This document shows positions 17,918 to 27,761 of a stretch of DNA of 64,000 bases, in pieces. Source of the stretch: Mesobacillus foraminis (GTDB taxonomy: Bacteria; Bacillota; Bacilli; Bacillales; Cytobacillaceae); the NCBI RefSeq assembly GCF_004340465.1, contig NZ_SLVV01000009.1:124001-188000 (forward strand), given 5' to 3'. Within the stretch, counting starts at the first letter, position 1. Each line of letters starts with the position of its first letter. The position numbers and the translations under genes are program-made. The notes under the pieces were generated by a model, which saw only the letters and a program-made list of their open reading frames with translations, ran no database searches and was not told the DNA's origin.

Positions 17918-18634
17918 ATGGAAAAGGAAATAAAAATTTTAGTAGTGGATGATGAGGAAAGAATTAGAAGATTACTGAAAATGTACTTAGAGCGTGAAAA
18001 CTATATAATCGATGAGGCAGAGGATGGGAATGAGGCCCTTGCCAAATCTTTAGCTAATGAATATGATGTGATTTTATTGGATTTGATGATGCCCGGTAAG
18101 GACGGGCTGGAAGTTTGCCGGGAACTTCGTGAGAAGAAATCGACGCCTGTAATCATGCTGACAGCTAAAGGCGAAGAAGTCAACCGCGTTCAGGGCTTTG
18201 AAGTGGGGACGGATGATTATATTGTCAAGCCATTCAGTCCAAGAGAAGTGGTCCTGAGAGTAAAAGCAATGCTCCGGCGGTCTTCCAGTACCAGCTATCT
18301 TCAAACTGAGACCACAACAAAGGATGTAATCGTTTTCCCTCATTTGACCATTGATAACGATGCCCACAGGGTAACCGCACAGGGAAAAGAGGTTAGTTTA
18401 ACACCTAAGGAATACGAGCTATTATATTTCCTTGCGAAAGCGCCCGATAAAGTTTTTGACAGGGAACAGCTGCTTAAAGAGGTCTGGCATTATGAATTTT
18501 TCGGTGATCTGAGGACAGTGGATACCCATGTTAAACGGTTGCGGGAGAAACTCAATAAAGTTTCGGAACAGGCAGCCAAGATGATCGTGACTGTATGGGG
18601 GGTCGGCTATAAATTCGAGGTTGTCAATGAATGA
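17918..18634 (+). CDS. resD: Response regulator ResD
   Basis: ResD is an OmpR-family regulator that activates genes for respiration and nitrate/nitrite use when oxygen is low. The receiver domain (about residues 5-118) has the acidic pocket D11-D12 and phospho-acceptor D55 in [13 protein letters not shown]. The C-terminal winged helix contains [20 protein letters not shown] and [12 protein letters not shown]. The ATG follows GGAGGG. The stop overlaps the start of resE. Confidence 0.97.
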   Translation: MEKEIKILVVDDEERIRRLLKMYLERENYIIDEAEDGNEALAKSLANEYDVILLDLMMPGKDGLEVCRELREKKSTPVIMLTAKGEEVNRVQGFEVGTDDYIVKPFSPREVVLRVKAMLRRSSSTSYLQTETTTKDVIVFPHLTIDNDAHRVTAQGKEVSLTPKEYELLYFLAKAPDKVFDREQLLKEVWHYEFFGDLRTVDTHVKRLREKLNKVSEQAAKMIVTVWGVGYKFEVVNE

Positions 18635-20412
18635 TGTTCTGGCGCAGCGTAGTAGGTAAATTATGGTTTACCATCCTATTGCTCGTTTCCTTTGTTCTGT
18701 TTATTTTAACAGTGATGCTTTTGGAGTTTTTCGAGAATTACAATATAAGTGAGACAAGAAAAGAATTGACTTATACTGCTGAAAAGATTTCCGAGAACCT
18801 GAAGGCTCACAGTGGGGACGAACTAGAGATGGGTCTTGAGATATCATGGGGCCTGATAGACGAAGTCACCAGCGCTGCAATTGTTCAGGATAGAGAAAAC
18901 TACTTCTCTTCTCCTGAAACAAAAAATGCGCGGATGCTTCCAGTGGGGTATTTGCTGAATGATAAAGACCTTGCCGCCGTCTTTGAAGGAGATGAACCGG
19001 TTAATACAATTGTCTCTTATCCATCCGGTACGGAGAAGGGACCGGATTATCTTATCATTGGTGTCCCTCTTAAGGATTTTCAAGGGGGAGACGGGGCAGT
19101 ATTTATCTACCAGTCACTAGAAGTGATGGAGGAAACCACTCAGCAGACCGCAAAATTTATCCTTTTGGCCGCAGGGGTGGCAATTGTTCTTACAACCATC
19201 TTTGCGTTTTTCCTGTCAACCAGGATTACAGCCCCTCTTCGTAAAATGAGGGAGGCAGCCTTCGAGGTAGCAAAAGGTAAATTTGACACAAAGCTTCCAG
19301 TTCTGACAAGTGATGAAATTGGAGAACTTGCCACAGCTTTTAATCAAATGGGGCGTCAGCTGAAATTTAATATGAATGCCCTGAGTCAGGAGAAAGAGCA
19401 GCTGTCAAGTATTCTCAGCAGCATGGCGGATGGCGTAATTACGTTCAATCAGGATGGAACCATTCTGATTACCAATCCTCCTGCAGAACAGTTCCTGCGC
19501 TACTGGTACTATGAACAGGGGGCGAATGAAGATACAGATGCGGTGCCATCTGAGGTAATGGAATTATTTCAGCTGGCCGTCAATACAGTGCGAGAGCAAG
19601 TCGGGGAAATAAAAGTTCAAGGCCGCTCCTGGGTAATCATTGTCAGCCCTCTCTACAATAAAAAAACAATCCGGGGAGCTGTAGCTGTTATACGGGATAT
19701 GACAGAGGAACGGAAACTGGATAAAATGCGCGAAGATTTCATCGCCAATGTTTCACACGAATTGCGAACACCGATTTCGATGCTTCAAGGGTACAGTGAG
19801 GCGATTGTTGATGGCATAGCCCAGACGGATGAAGAAAAGGTTGAAATGGCACAGATTATATATGACGAATCCTTAAGGATGGGAAGGCTGGTCAATGAAT
19901 TATTGGACCTTGCGAGGATGCAGGCAGGGCATATTCAGCTTTCATTGGAGACGGTGGATCTTCATCCTTATGTCAATCGGATCATTCGCAAATTTCAGAC
20001 TCTTGCTAAAGAAAAGGGAATAGAACTTTCTGCCGTAATGGAATCCGGCGACAGTAACGCTATCCGTTTTGACCCAGATCGTATAGAACAAGTGCTGACA
20101 AACTTGCTCGATAATGCAATCAGGCATACTTCAGGCCCTGCGTCTATTATGATCAAGGTCAAACTAGTAGACCGTGGACTATACTTTGAAGTGAAGGATG
20201 AGGGAACGGGAATACCGGAGGAAGATTTGCCTTTCCTTTTTGAACGTTTCTACAAGGGGGATAAATCCCGGACCAGAGGAAGGTCAGGTACGGGGCTTGG
20301 CCTGGCAATTGCCAAAAATATCATCGATGCCCATAAAGGCACTATATCGGTCCAAAGCAAACTGGGACAAGGAACGACATTTTCCTTTTTTATTCCGCGC
20401 AGTATTGAATAA
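18631..20412 (+). CDS. resE: Sensor histidine kinase ResE
   Basis: ResE is the membrane kinase that controls ResD. In order the 593-residue protein has a membrane helix near residues 10-33, an extracytoplasmic domain, a second helix near 172-193, a HAMP linker, a PAS domain near 255-360, the histidine motif [16 protein letters not shown] with H376, and a C-terminal ATPase domain with DNAIRHTS and [13 protein letters not shown]. Its start overlaps the resD stop codon, giving coupling. Confidence 0.97.
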   Translation: MMFWRSVVGKLWFTILLLVSFVLFILTVMLLEFFENYNISETRKELTYTAEKISENLKAHSGDELEMGLEISWGLIDEVTSAAIVQDRENYFSSPETKNARMLPVGYLLNDKDLAAVFEGDEPVNTIVSYPSGTEKGPDYLIIGVPLKDFQGGDGAVFIYQSLEVMEETTQQTAKFILLAAGVAIVLTTIFAFFLSTRITAPLRKMREAAFEVAKGKFDTKLPVLTSDEIGELATAFNQMGRQLKFNMNALSQEKEQLSSILSSMADGVITFNQDGTILITNPPAEQFLRYWYYEQGANEDTDAVPSEVMELFQLAVNTVREQVGEIKVQGRSWVIIVSPLYNKKTIRGAVAVIRDMTEERKLDKMREDFIANVSHELRTPISMLQGYSEAIVDGIAQTDEEKVEMAQIIYDESLRMGRLVNELLDLARMQAGHIQLSLETVDLHPYVNRIIRKFQTLAKEKGIELSAVMESGDSNAIRFDPDRIEQVLTNLLDNAIRHTSGPASIMIKVKLVDRGLYFEVKDEGTGIPEEDLPFLFERFYKGDKSRTRGRSGTGLGLAIAKNIIDAHKGTISVQSKLGQGTTFSFFIPRSIE

Positions 20413-20506
20413 TTTATAAGATTATGCCGACTTATCTTGATTCATGAGAAACACTACTGGGGTAAGGCATGATTCTGCCCGGTGAAAAGCAGCTGGCATA
20501 TATGGC

Positions 20507-20540
20507 AAAAATCCATCCAACGTGATGGATTTTTATTTTT
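20507..20540 (+). terminator. Terminator after resE
   Basis: AAAAATCCATC pairs with GATGGATTTTT, then TATTTTT. Confidence 0.8.
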
Positions 20541-20592
20541 GGAGATAGCAAAACATTCTTCCTTTTATCTTGAAAACGGAATATAGTTAGTA

Positions 20593-20618
20593 TGAAACTT
20601 TTTCTTTCTAATTACGAC
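20593..20618 (+). promoter_or_regulatory. ECF-type promoter for sigX
   Basis: TGAAAC (20593-20598) and CGAC (20615-20618) are 16 bp apart, the arrangement recognised by SigX/SigW-class ECF sigma factors. It lies 30 bp upstream of sigX, so autoregulation is likely. Confidence 0.75.
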
Positions 20619-20648
20619 TAATAATATGCATACGGAGGGGATAAACCA

Positions 20649-21191
20649 ATGGACTCCGTTTTTGATATTCTGTATCAAAAATATCATCAGGATCTTTACA
20701 GATTCCTATTCTATATGGTTAAAAACAAGGAACTAGCCGAGGACCTTGTACAAGAAGTGTATATTCGCGTGCTTAAAGCCTATGACCGGTTTGAAGGGAA
20801 AAGCAGTGAAAAAACCTGGCTTTTTTCAATCGCCAAAAATGTTGCCATCGATCATTTTCGGAAGCAGAAAGGATGGAAGCAGTGGCTTTTGGAGAAACTT
20901 GATTTCTCTGCAGCCCAGGTCAGAGACCAAATGCCTTTGCCAGAGGAGCTTGCCCAGCAAAAGGAGACTATTCAGCGAATGTACGAATGCCTGGATCAAT
21001 GCACGGTTGACCAGAAGATGGTGATCATTCTTAGATATATTCATGAACTGTCTATAAGTGAAACCGCTGAGGTTCTTTCATGGACGGAGAGTAAAGTAAA
21101 GACAACACAGCACAGAGCGATAAAGGCCTTAAAAAAGCTGATGGAAGCAACTGAAAAGGAAGTGATGCCCAGTGAAAAAGTCAGACCTTAG
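20649..21191 (+). CDS. sigX: ECF sigma factor SigX
   Basis: SigX controls genes that change cell-surface charge and envelope composition. The 180-residue product has ECF region 2 (YHQDLYRFLFYMVKNKELAE, DLVQEVYIRVLKAYDRFEGK) and region 4 (ILRYIHELSISETAEVLSWT followed by ESKVKTTQHRAIKALKK). The ATG follows GGAGGGG. Its end overlaps the GTG start of rsiX by 20 bp, the usual pairing of an ECF factor with its anti-sigma gene. Confidence 0.95.
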   Translation: MDSVFDILYQKYHQDLYRFLFYMVKNKELAEDLVQEVYIRVLKAYDRFEGKSSEKTWLFSIAKNVAIDHFRKQKGWKQWLLEKLDFSAAQVRDQMPLPEELAQQKETIQRMYECLDQCTVDQKMVIILRYIHELSISETAEVLSWTESKVKTTQHRAIKALKKLMEATEKEVMPSEKVRP

Positions 21192-22404
21192 CGAAAAACA
21201 GATTGAAAATTTGCTTAGGGACCTTCCCAAAGTTACAGATAAACGCTCCCCGGAAGAAATCTATCAAAATCTATCAGTAAAAAGGACGAGAAAAAGACTG
21301 CCAGGGTGGCTTGTACCAAGCGTTGCCGCCAGTGCTGCACTTATTCTTCTGCTCATCCTTTCCCCGTCGCTGTCTGGATGGCAAAATAGTGCTTCGAATA
21401 GTGAAAAGGCAGAGTCGGGAGCAGAGTTGGCGAAAACCGAAATGAAAGAAGAGTCCCAGGATGCGGGGGATTCTGTATCCCGAAATAACCAAATGAAGTT
21501 TTCGAATGATGATTCTGCTGTCGAGCCCAACTCGGAAATGCAGGATGGTCCTCTCGAACAGGATCAGCCCACAGCTGTCTATTCAGAGGATATAAATGGC
21601 TACAATGTGCTGACATATGCGATCCCTGAACCAAATGCACAGATTGCTGTTCCAATTACAGTGCTGGTCCACAGTAAGGGGGGGGAAACGTGGTTCGAGC
21701 TTTTTGAGCAGACCATGAAGACCCTACAAGAGGAAAAATGGGGACTTGCTGACTATTTTCCGCTTAATGCCCAGCTAAGCTATATAGAGGAGACGGAGGA
21801 AGTTCATGTAGATGTTCCTGCTGACCATCAGTATGGCTCAGGCTCAGCTTCAGAAACAGCGTTTGAAAGGATATTGGCACAATCATTACCTTACGAGCGA
21901 GTGAAGAAAATCAATTTCAGCACGGAAGGCCAAAAGGGGATAGAGCTTGGGAATACCGGGAATGTGACCGAGCTTCAAATCAAAGACAGGAAACGGCATG
22001 CCTACTATTTTTATTATCCGGAAGGAAATGCGAACCCTTATATCGTCCCGGCAGAAGAGAGCTATGACACAGTAGCTGAAGCTCTTCAGCAGATGCTCAA
22101 GGACCGAAAAGAGCTTGGTTTAAAAGCATCGCTGCCCGAGCAATTCAGGGATGACCTCGTTTCTCTAAGTCATGACGAGAAAGTGCTCCTCATAAAGCTG
22201 GCTGACGGATCGAGGTTGCCTGGGGATTTCCTGCACAGCCTCGAGGCTATTATGCTGACTGCCAAAAACTTTGGGTTTGAAGCCGTTCGTTTGGAAAATG
22301 CTGCTCCAGATTCTATTGGCCCTTTTGATCTGTCAGAAGTCTTACCGCTTCCTGTGGGTCCAAATAAAAAAATAATAGAAGGAGAAAAAGAGGTAGGCGA
22401 ATGA
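21172..22404 (+). CDS. rsiX: Anti-sigma-X factor RsiX
   Basis: RsiX holds SigX at the membrane. The 410-residue product has a short cytoplasmic N-terminus, one membrane helix (about residues 45-68, PGWLVPSVAASAALILLLIL), a low-complexity acidic linker rich in Ser, Glu and Asn (about 73-130), and an extracellular domain. It starts with GTG 21172 inside sigX, with AGGA upstream. The overlap and topology support the call more than sequence identity, since the outer domain diverges among species. Confidence 0.9.
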   Translation: MKKSDLSEKQIENLLRDLPKVTDKRSPEEIYQNLSVKRTRKRLPGWLVPSVAASAALILLLILSPSLSGWQNSASNSEKAESGAELAKTEMKEESQDAGDSVSRNNQMKFSNDDSAVEPNSEMQDGPLEQDQPTAVYSEDINGYNVLTYAIPEPNAQIAVPITVLVHSKGGETWFELFEQTMKTLQEEKWGLADYFPLNAQLSYIEETEEVHVDVPADHQYGSGSASETAFERILAQSLPYERVKKINFSTEGQKGIELGNTGNVTELQIKDRKRHAYYFYYPEGNANPYIVPAEESYDTVAEALQQMLKDRKELGLKASLPEQFRDDLVSLSHDEKVLLIKLADGSRLPGDFLHSLEAIMLTAKNFGFEAVRLENAAPDSIGPFDLSEVLPLPVGPNKKIIEGEKEVGE

Positions 22405-22418
22405 GCCCCTCTTTTTTT
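22385..22418 (+). terminator. Terminator after rsiX
   Basis: AAAAAGAGG and CCTCTTTTTTT enclose a loop containing the rsiX stop codon, with a further long T run. Confidence 0.75.
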
Positions 22419-22554
22419 GTTTTTTTTGTATAAAATCTCTCGAGTGACAAAATAATAACACGTGTGTTTCCAGCTTTTGCTTTTTAGATTGATGTTCTAA
22501 ATAGGAGCCGGATATCATACTTTAGTGAGCAGAGTCTTAACTAGGAGGATAAAA

Positions 22555-23325
22555 ATGCGTGACTACATAAGGCGGTTTTTAATCGCCGGAATCATTGCAC
22601 TGTGCGTAAGCCTGCTTTTCCTTGGAGGGAAACATCCTTCGGCCCAGACAATTTCAGAGTCAAAGGGAACATCCCAATGGATCTGGCCGGCGGATGGCGA
22701 GATTTCAGATATATTTGGAACCAGGAAAGGCATGCACAAAGGGATCGATATTGCAGCAGATCTCGGAACCCCTGTCTATACTGTTGACGGGGGTATTGTT
22801 ACGAGATCCTATTATTCGGATACATACGGAAACGTCATCTTTATCAAACATCAAAATAATTTTGAAACGGTTTACGCTCACTTGAAAACGAGGAAAGTGG
22901 CTGAAGGTCAGACGGTCCGCCAAGGGGAATTTATCGGAGAAATGGGGAATACAGGTGATTCTTCAGGCGTCCATTTGCATTTTGAAGTCCATCGGCATGA
23001 ATGGACATATGGAAAAGAGAATGCCGTGAATCCGGAGATGGCATTCGGAACATCAAAAATTGGACAGGTTGTAGCTGCCCAGGAAAGAGGAAATTCTCTT
23101 GCTTCTTTAGAAACCTCAGGTTCAATAACGGAAGAGAAAGCGCATAAGCCCTTAGATAAAGAGTCTTCTAATAATGGACAAGCCATATCCCATATTGTAA
23201 GAAACGGAGAGACCTTATGGTCCATCGCCCGGCAATATGATTCTAGTGTTGAAGCCATTAAACAAAAAAATAGGCTGAAAAACAATTTTATTCGGATTAA
23301 CCAAACATTGGTCGTACCTTCGTGA
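22555..23325 (+). CDS. M23 peptidase-domain protein with C-terminal LysM
   Basis: The 256-residue product starts at ATG 22555, seven bases after AGGAGG. It has an N-terminal membrane anchor or signal (residues 5-25), a LytM/M23 domain (about 45-160) with the metal-site pattern MHKGIDIAAD ... GVHLHFEVHRHEW, a linker, and a C-terminal LysM (HIVRNGETLWSIARQYDSSV). It is expected to cut or bind peptidoglycan outside the cell. B. subtilis has no such gene between rsiX and fmnP that I recall. CATACTTTA at 22516-22524 resembles a mother-cell (sigma-K) -10 element, but no clear -35 was found. Confidence 0.88.
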   Translation: MRDYIRRFLIAGIIALCVSLLFLGGKHPSAQTISESKGTSQWIWPADGEISDIFGTRKGMHKGIDIAADLGTPVYTVDGGIVTRSYYSDTYGNVIFIKHQNNFETVYAHLKTRKVAEGQTVRQGEFIGEMGNTGDSSGVHLHFEVHRHEWTYGKENAVNPEMAFGTSKIGQVVAAQERGNSLASLETSGSITEEKAHKPLDKESSNNGQAISHIVRNGETLWSIARQYDSSVEAIKQKNRLKNNFIRINQTLVVPS

Positions 23326-23617
23326 ATCATATCAAGCGAGAGGGCTGCGGGGATTATTCAAAGATACCCATGTGATTAAACTTTGTCCCTGGGGGCGTTC
23401 GAGTGGAATTTTTACAGACGATTGGGGGAAAAAGGGAGAATGAGCTTGCATACTGGAAAACACCCAAAGCTCGCAGTCTGGTCCAGGCAAGTTTCCTTAG
23501 ACACATGGCCTGGTTTCACTGATGTGATCTACGCGGTCGGATTTTCTGTGTTACAAGCATGAATAGGTTTTTAACAGGAAGGACTCCTTTGTCATCTTCT
23601 GCTTCAGGATTTATTTC
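23326..23617 (+). other. Gene-poor interval with two inverted repeats
   Basis: Two inverted repeats stand out: GAGCTT...AAGCTC (about 23442-23475) and CCAGGC...GCCTGG (about 23484-23513). A 40-codon frame from ATG 23440 to 23562 starts MSLHTGKHPKLAVWSRQVSL but its ribosome-binding site is poorly spaced. I cannot decide between a structured RNA, a tiny gene and a decayed remnant. Confidence 0.35.
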
Positions 23618-23646
23618 TTCCCAAACGCCCCGGCTTTAAGTATAAT
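23618..23646 (+). promoter_or_regulatory. Probable sigma-A promoter for the ribU leader
   Basis: TATAAT at 23641-23646 lies 17 bp after TTCCCA (23618-23623), about 25 bp before the FMN riboswitch. Confidence 0.55.
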
Positions 23647-23669
23647 ATATTTGTAACTAAATATGATCT

Positions 23670-23792
23670 ATCTTCGGGGCGTGGTGAAATTCCCGACCGG
23701 CGGTGATGAGCACAATGAGCTCTAAGCCCGCGAGCCGCAAGGCAGGATTTGGTGCGATTCCAAAGCCGACAGTAAAGTCTGGATGGGAGAAG
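23670..23792 (+). promoter_or_regulatory. FMN riboswitch (RFN element)
   Basis: All conserved RFN blocks are present in order: TCTTCGGGGCGTGGTGAAAT, TCCCGACCGGCGGTGA, AGCCCGCGAGCC, GATTTGGTG, GATTCCAAAGCCGACAGT, and GGATGGGAGAAGG at the end. Together with the terminator at 23863 it should lower ribU expression when flavin mononucleotide is abundant. Confidence 0.97.
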
Positions 23793-23862
23793 GTGGAGGT
23801 TCTGCAGCGTTCAAAAAATAAAACGTTTTTGAACGTTTATTAGGTATGCCTCTAATATTTCT

Positions 23863-23890
23863 CCCCAAGCCAAAAGCTTGGGGTTTTTAA
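23863..23890 (+). terminator. Riboswitch-controlled terminator
   Basis: CCCCAAGC and GCTTGGGG around CAAAA, followed by TTTTT. An alternative stem around AAACGTTTTTGAACGTTT (about 23820-23840) lies between it and the aptamer and may be part of the switch. Confidence 0.85.
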
Positions 23891-23961
23891 ATTTAGGGGG
23901 CTATACACGATGATGCCGAACCTTTCTTCTTTGAGGTGGATCTCAAAAAGGAGAGAGGAAA

Positions 23962-24540
23962 ATGAAGAAGTTGAATGTCAAAGCTTTAGTGTCAATAGGA
24001 ATGCTCAGCAGTATTGCCTATGTGTTAATGCTGTTGAATTTCCCGCTGCCAGTGTTTCCAAATTTTTTAATGGTGGATTTCAGTGATATCCCTGCATTGG
24101 TCGCAGCTTTAATTTTTGGACCGGTGGCTGGCATACTTGTTGAATTTATAAAAAATATTCTCGATTACTTTATGACAGGGAGTGCGACCGGTGTGCCTGT
24201 TGGCCATATTGCCAACTTTGTAGCAGGGATCCTGTTCGTTCTGCCGGCCTATTATATCTATAATAAAATGAGGTCAAAAAAAGGAATGGTGTTTGCACTT
24301 GTCACAGCCACAGCCACTATGGCCATTCTAATGAGTATTCTCAATTATTATGTCATCATGCCTGCGTATACAATCTTCCTTAATATGCCTGCGATGGCAT
24401 CTCCGGATTTAAGGCAGATGATCGTGACCGGAATCCTTCCATTCAACCTTATCAAAGGGTTAATGATTACAGTTGTCTTTATGCTCCTGTTCACCAGGAT
24501 GGGAAGCTGGATTAATAAGCAGCATTATAAAAGCGCATAA
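23962..24540 (+). CDS. ribU: Riboflavin ECF transporter S component RibU (FmnP)
   Basis: RibU binds riboflavin at the membrane and works with the shared ECF energy-coupling module. The 192-residue product has six predicted membrane helices and family landmarks such as VDFSDIPALVAALIFGPVAG and GVPVGHIANFVAGILFVLP. The ATG follows AAAGGAGAGAGG. The upstream FMN riboswitch supports the substrate assignment. With no riboflavin synthesis genes in this window, it is the only flavin-regulated unit seen. Confidence 0.96.
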   Translation: MKKLNVKALVSIGMLSSIAYVLMLLNFPLPVFPNFLMVDFSDIPALVAALIFGPVAGILVEFIKNILDYFMTGSATGVPVGHIANFVAGILFVLPAYYIYNKMRSKKGMVFALVTATATMAILMSILNYYVIMPAYTIFLNMPAMASPDLRQMIVTGILPFNLIKGLMITVVFMLLFTRMGSWINKQHYKSA

Positions 24541-24560
24541 ACATGCGCCTGGCTAAAGAA

Positions 24561-24592
24561 GCAGCGGGGAACATTCCCCCTGCTTTTTATTT
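24561..24592 (+). terminator. Terminator after ribU
   Basis: GCAGCGGGGAA and TTCCCCCTGC form a stem with one bulge, followed by TTTTTATTTT. Confidence 0.8.
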
Positions 24593-24600
24593 TGGTGGAC

Positions 24601-24628
24601 AAAAAAAATCCCTTCCAGACAGGAAGGG
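24601..24628 (-). terminator. Terminator after fer (minus strand)
   Basis: CCCTTCC and GGAAGGG around a five-base loop; on the minus strand a run of eight T residues follows. Confidence 0.8.
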
Positions 24629-24648
24629 ACAGTATGTACGAATTCATA

Positions 24649-24933
<285 letters not shown>

Positions 24934-25112
24934 TTATCGTGACCAATTTAAGAAAATATCATCCTCAAGTATTATTGTAAATCTGTATCACCAACTTTTC
25001 AATAAAAAAAGTATTGAGAATGCTTATCAGCAAAGGGCTGGCTGTGGTTTCCATTTAAATAGTTTTAGACTGCTGCTATATGTTTCATGGTAAGATAGAG
25101 TGAGAAAAATCC

Positions 25113-25141
25113 TTGTATTATTATTTGTATGGACTTACATT
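25113..25141 (+). promoter_or_regulatory. Possible sigma-A promoter for ypbB
   Basis: TTGTAT (25113-25118) and TACATT (25136-25141) with a 17-bp spacer, 45 bp upstream of ypbB. Confidence 0.4.
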
Positions 25142-25185
25142 AAAATAATGCAAGTGATTTAAGTTTTCCTAAGACAGGTGTTTTT

Positions 25186-26253
25186 ATGGAGATAACCTAC
25201 ACAGAAGCCGTCATACTCTACTGTTTAAAACAGTTGAAAGGTGAACGGACGATTTTTTCACTGTACCATTTGTATCAAGGGAAAAAGTCTTCCCAAACGA
25301 TACAGGATGCTCACTTATACCATCTCACTCCTTTTTTTCAAGCCTTCCCTTTTATTTCCCGGGAAGAGCTTGCAAGGCAAATTGAAAGGATGGAGAAAAA
25401 AAGCTTGCTTGATAAAAAATCGAACGAACATTTTATCTTAACCAGTACGGGGGATTTAAAGCTGGGTGAATACTTCCAGGCAAATACGCTCCCGCCAAAG
25501 TATCTGGATGGCTGGAGACACCATCATTTAACTGCACTATTTTGGGAGAGGCTCTCGATCCTTGTGCAAGTATGTTCTAATCTTGTCTATCAAAAAAAGA
25601 GCTTTATTCCCATTCAAAACAAACTAGAAACTTTGGATTGGGTTAAAGCCTTCATTAAAAAACGGCAAGAAGGAAGAATGGGGCTGTCGAGCACTCTTTT
25701 TTTAGAGCTATTGAATTGTTTCCAGAGGGATAAGACGATTGATCCCTCCATACTGGTGTTGAGGCTAACTGGGCAAGACAGAATTGGGCTTACATCAGGA
25801 CAGGCTGCAGAATTGCTGGGAATGGACCATACAAGGTATCAGCTGGAATTCCTCAATATCCTTCACTTTCTGATTGGGACTGTATCAGATGAGGCTGTTG
25901 AGTTTCCGCTTCTAAATGCCCTAATTCCTGAAGCTGAAAAGCCTGTCCCATTCACCTTGTCGACAGAAAAGACATTTCAGCTTTTGAACAGAGGTTATAC
26001 AGTGGAGCAAATTTCCAGGATTCGAAATTTAAAAAGAAGCACGATTGAAGACCATATTGTTGAAATCGCACTGCATATAAAAAATTTTGACCTTGCCGCG
26101 TATGTGCCAAAGGACAAAGAGAAGAGAATCCTGGAAGCGGCAAAGGAGACTTCAGCCAAAAAGCTAAAGCTTATCCGAGAATACGCAGAGGATGCCAGCT
26201 ACTTTGAAATAAGGCTTGTACTGGCCAGAAATGGTGATCAAAAGTGGAAATAG
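25186..26253 (+). CDS. ypbB: YpbB, helix-turn-helix protein partnered with RecS
   Basis: The 355-residue soluble protein has an N-terminal region of unknown fold and a C-terminal helicase-associated helix-turn-helix, seen in FQLLNRGYTVEQISRIRNLK and RSTIEDHIVEIALHIKNFDL. That domain is found at the C-terminus of some RecQ helicases. It overlaps recS by 10 bp, and the neighbour lacks such a domain, so the two may form one functional helicase. The role is not established. Confidence 0.85.
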   Translation: MEITYTEAVILYCLKQLKGERTIFSLYHLYQGKKSSQTIQDAHLYHLTPFFQAFPFISREELARQIERMEKKSLLDKKSNEHFILTSTGDLKLGEYFQANTLPPKYLDGWRHHHLTALFWERLSILVQVCSNLVYQKKSFIPIQNKLETLDWVKAFIKKRQEGRMGLSSTLFLELLNCFQRDKTIDPSILVLRLTGQDRIGLTSGQAAELLGMDHTRYQLEFLNILHFLIGTVSDEAVEFPLLNALIPEAEKPVPFTLSTEKTFQLLNRGYTVEQISRIRNLKRSTIEDHIVEIALHIKNFDLAAYVPKDKEKRILEAAKETSAKKLKLIREYAEDASYFEIRLVLARNGDQKWK

Positions 26254-27761
26254 AAAAATCTTTATTGCATTACTTTAATTTCAGTACATTCAGGCCCGGC
26301 CAGAAAGAAACCATTAATTCGATTCTCTCTGGCCATCATACCCTGGCCATGCTGCCAACTGGAACAGGTAAATCCCTTTGTTATCAATTATCGGGATACA
26401 TGCTCCCGGGACAGGTAATTATTGTATCACCGCTGCTATCCTTAATGCAGGATCAGGTGGAACAAATGAAGGCTAAAGGGGAAAAACGTGCTGTTGCATT
26501 GAATTCCTTTTTATCTCCTGACCAGAAAAAGCAGGTGCTTCGCTCCCTGCATGAATATAAATTTATTTTTATTTCCCCAGAGATGCTGGGTGTGCATTCA
26601 GTCCTGGAAAGACTTTCGGAAATGAATATATCCCTTCTGGCAGTAGATGAAGCACATTGTATCTCCCAGTGGGGATTTGATTTTAGGCCTGATTATTTAA
26701 AGCTGGGCCATTTCCGGTCGTTACTGGGGAATCCCTTAACCCTTGCATTGACAGCTACCGCAACAGAGGAGGTAAGGGCAGACATAGTCAAATGTCTTGG
26801 GCTGGAAAAGATTCATGAATTTATCTATTCGGTGGACAGGCCAGAAATTTCCATAAGTGTGGAAGAGGCAGGCTATCAAGAAAAACAAAAGCGTGTTCTC
26901 GAGCTCGCTGCCAGCCTTCAGGGTCCTGGTATTATTTATTTTTCCAGCAAAAAGATGGCTGAGCAAATTGCCGCCATGTTAAGGGGAAAAGGGGAAAGGG
27001 CAATGGCTTATCATGGGGGGCTTGAGCAAGAAAACAGGATATTGATTCAGCAGCAATTTATTAATGGACAGCTTAATATTGTCTGTGCCACAAGTGCTTT
27101 TGGAATGGGGATCAACAAAGAAAATATTCGTTATGTAATCCACTATCACATGCCGCTTCAGCTGGAATCTTATTTACAGGAAATTGGAAGAGCCGGCAGG
27201 GACGGCAGCGAAAGTATTGCCATATTGCTTTACTCTGCAGGAGATGAACAGTTAAGTTTCCAATTGGCCGAAGGGGAGCTTCCGGATCAATTTCAAATTG
27301 AAAGGCTGTTCAGTTCTGCGGAAGAAAAAAGTATTTCAATGTCAGAGATAAAGCAGCATGAAGAGCTATTTACCGGTTACTGTGGCTTTACTGAAACTCA
27401 GTGGAGGTTTTCTGCAGATTTTATAGAAAGCAGATCTAAAGAAGCATTCAGCATTATCCAGAAGAAGATGGGAAATTATGTGACTGAACGGCTTCAAATG
27501 AAGAAAACGAAGATCTTTGAAATGCTTCAATATATTCAGCACCAAGGCTGCAAACGTTCTTTTATTCTGAACTACTTCGGAGAACCTTCAAGTTCAAGGC
27601 CGCAAAAATGCTGCAGCAATTGTCAACTCAATAATGAACAATACTTTTATAAAAAAGAGCCTGTACCTGCAGCTGGGCCGACCTATTATGACTGGAAGAA
27701 AGAATTAGCGTCCATTCTGAGACAAGTGAGCGAAACAGATGAAAAAGAACAAATACAGTGA
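26244..27761 (+). CDS. recS: RecQ-family DNA helicase (RecS type)
   Basis: This 505-residue ATP-dependent helicase has motif I PTGTGKSLCYQLS, the DEAH box AVDEAHCISQWGFDFRPDYL, motif III LALTATAT, and motif VI LQEIGRAGRDG. A zinc-binding cysteine set near the C-terminus (CKRSFILNYF ... CCSNCQ) is the RecQ zinc subdomain. The winged-helix and HRDC parts of long RecQ proteins are missing, as in B. subtilis YpbC (RecS). It starts with GTG 26244 within ypbB and overlaps ypbD by 23 bp. Confidence 0.93.
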   Translation: MEIEKSLLHYFNFSTFRPGQKETINSILSGHHTLAMLPTGTGKSLCYQLSGYMLPGQVIIVSPLLSLMQDQVEQMKAKGEKRAVALNSFLSPDQKKQVLRSLHEYKFIFISPEMLGVHSVLERLSEMNISLLAVDEAHCISQWGFDFRPDYLKLGHFRSLLGNPLTLALTATATEEVRADIVKCLGLEKIHEFIYSVDRPEISISVEEAGYQEKQKRVLELAASLQGPGIIYFSSKKMAEQIAAMLRGKGERAMAYHGGLEQENRILIQQQFINGQLNIVCATSAFGMGINKENIRYVIHYHMPLQLESYLQEIGRAGRDGSESIAILLYSAGDEQLSFQLAEGELPDQFQIERLFSSAEEKSISMSEIKQHEELFTGYCGFTETQWRFSADFIESRSKEAFSIIQKKMGNYVTERLQMKKTKIFEMLQYIQHQGCKRSFILNYFGEPSSSRPQKCCSNCQLNNEQYFYKKEPVPAAGPTYYDWKKELASILRQVSETDEKEQIQ

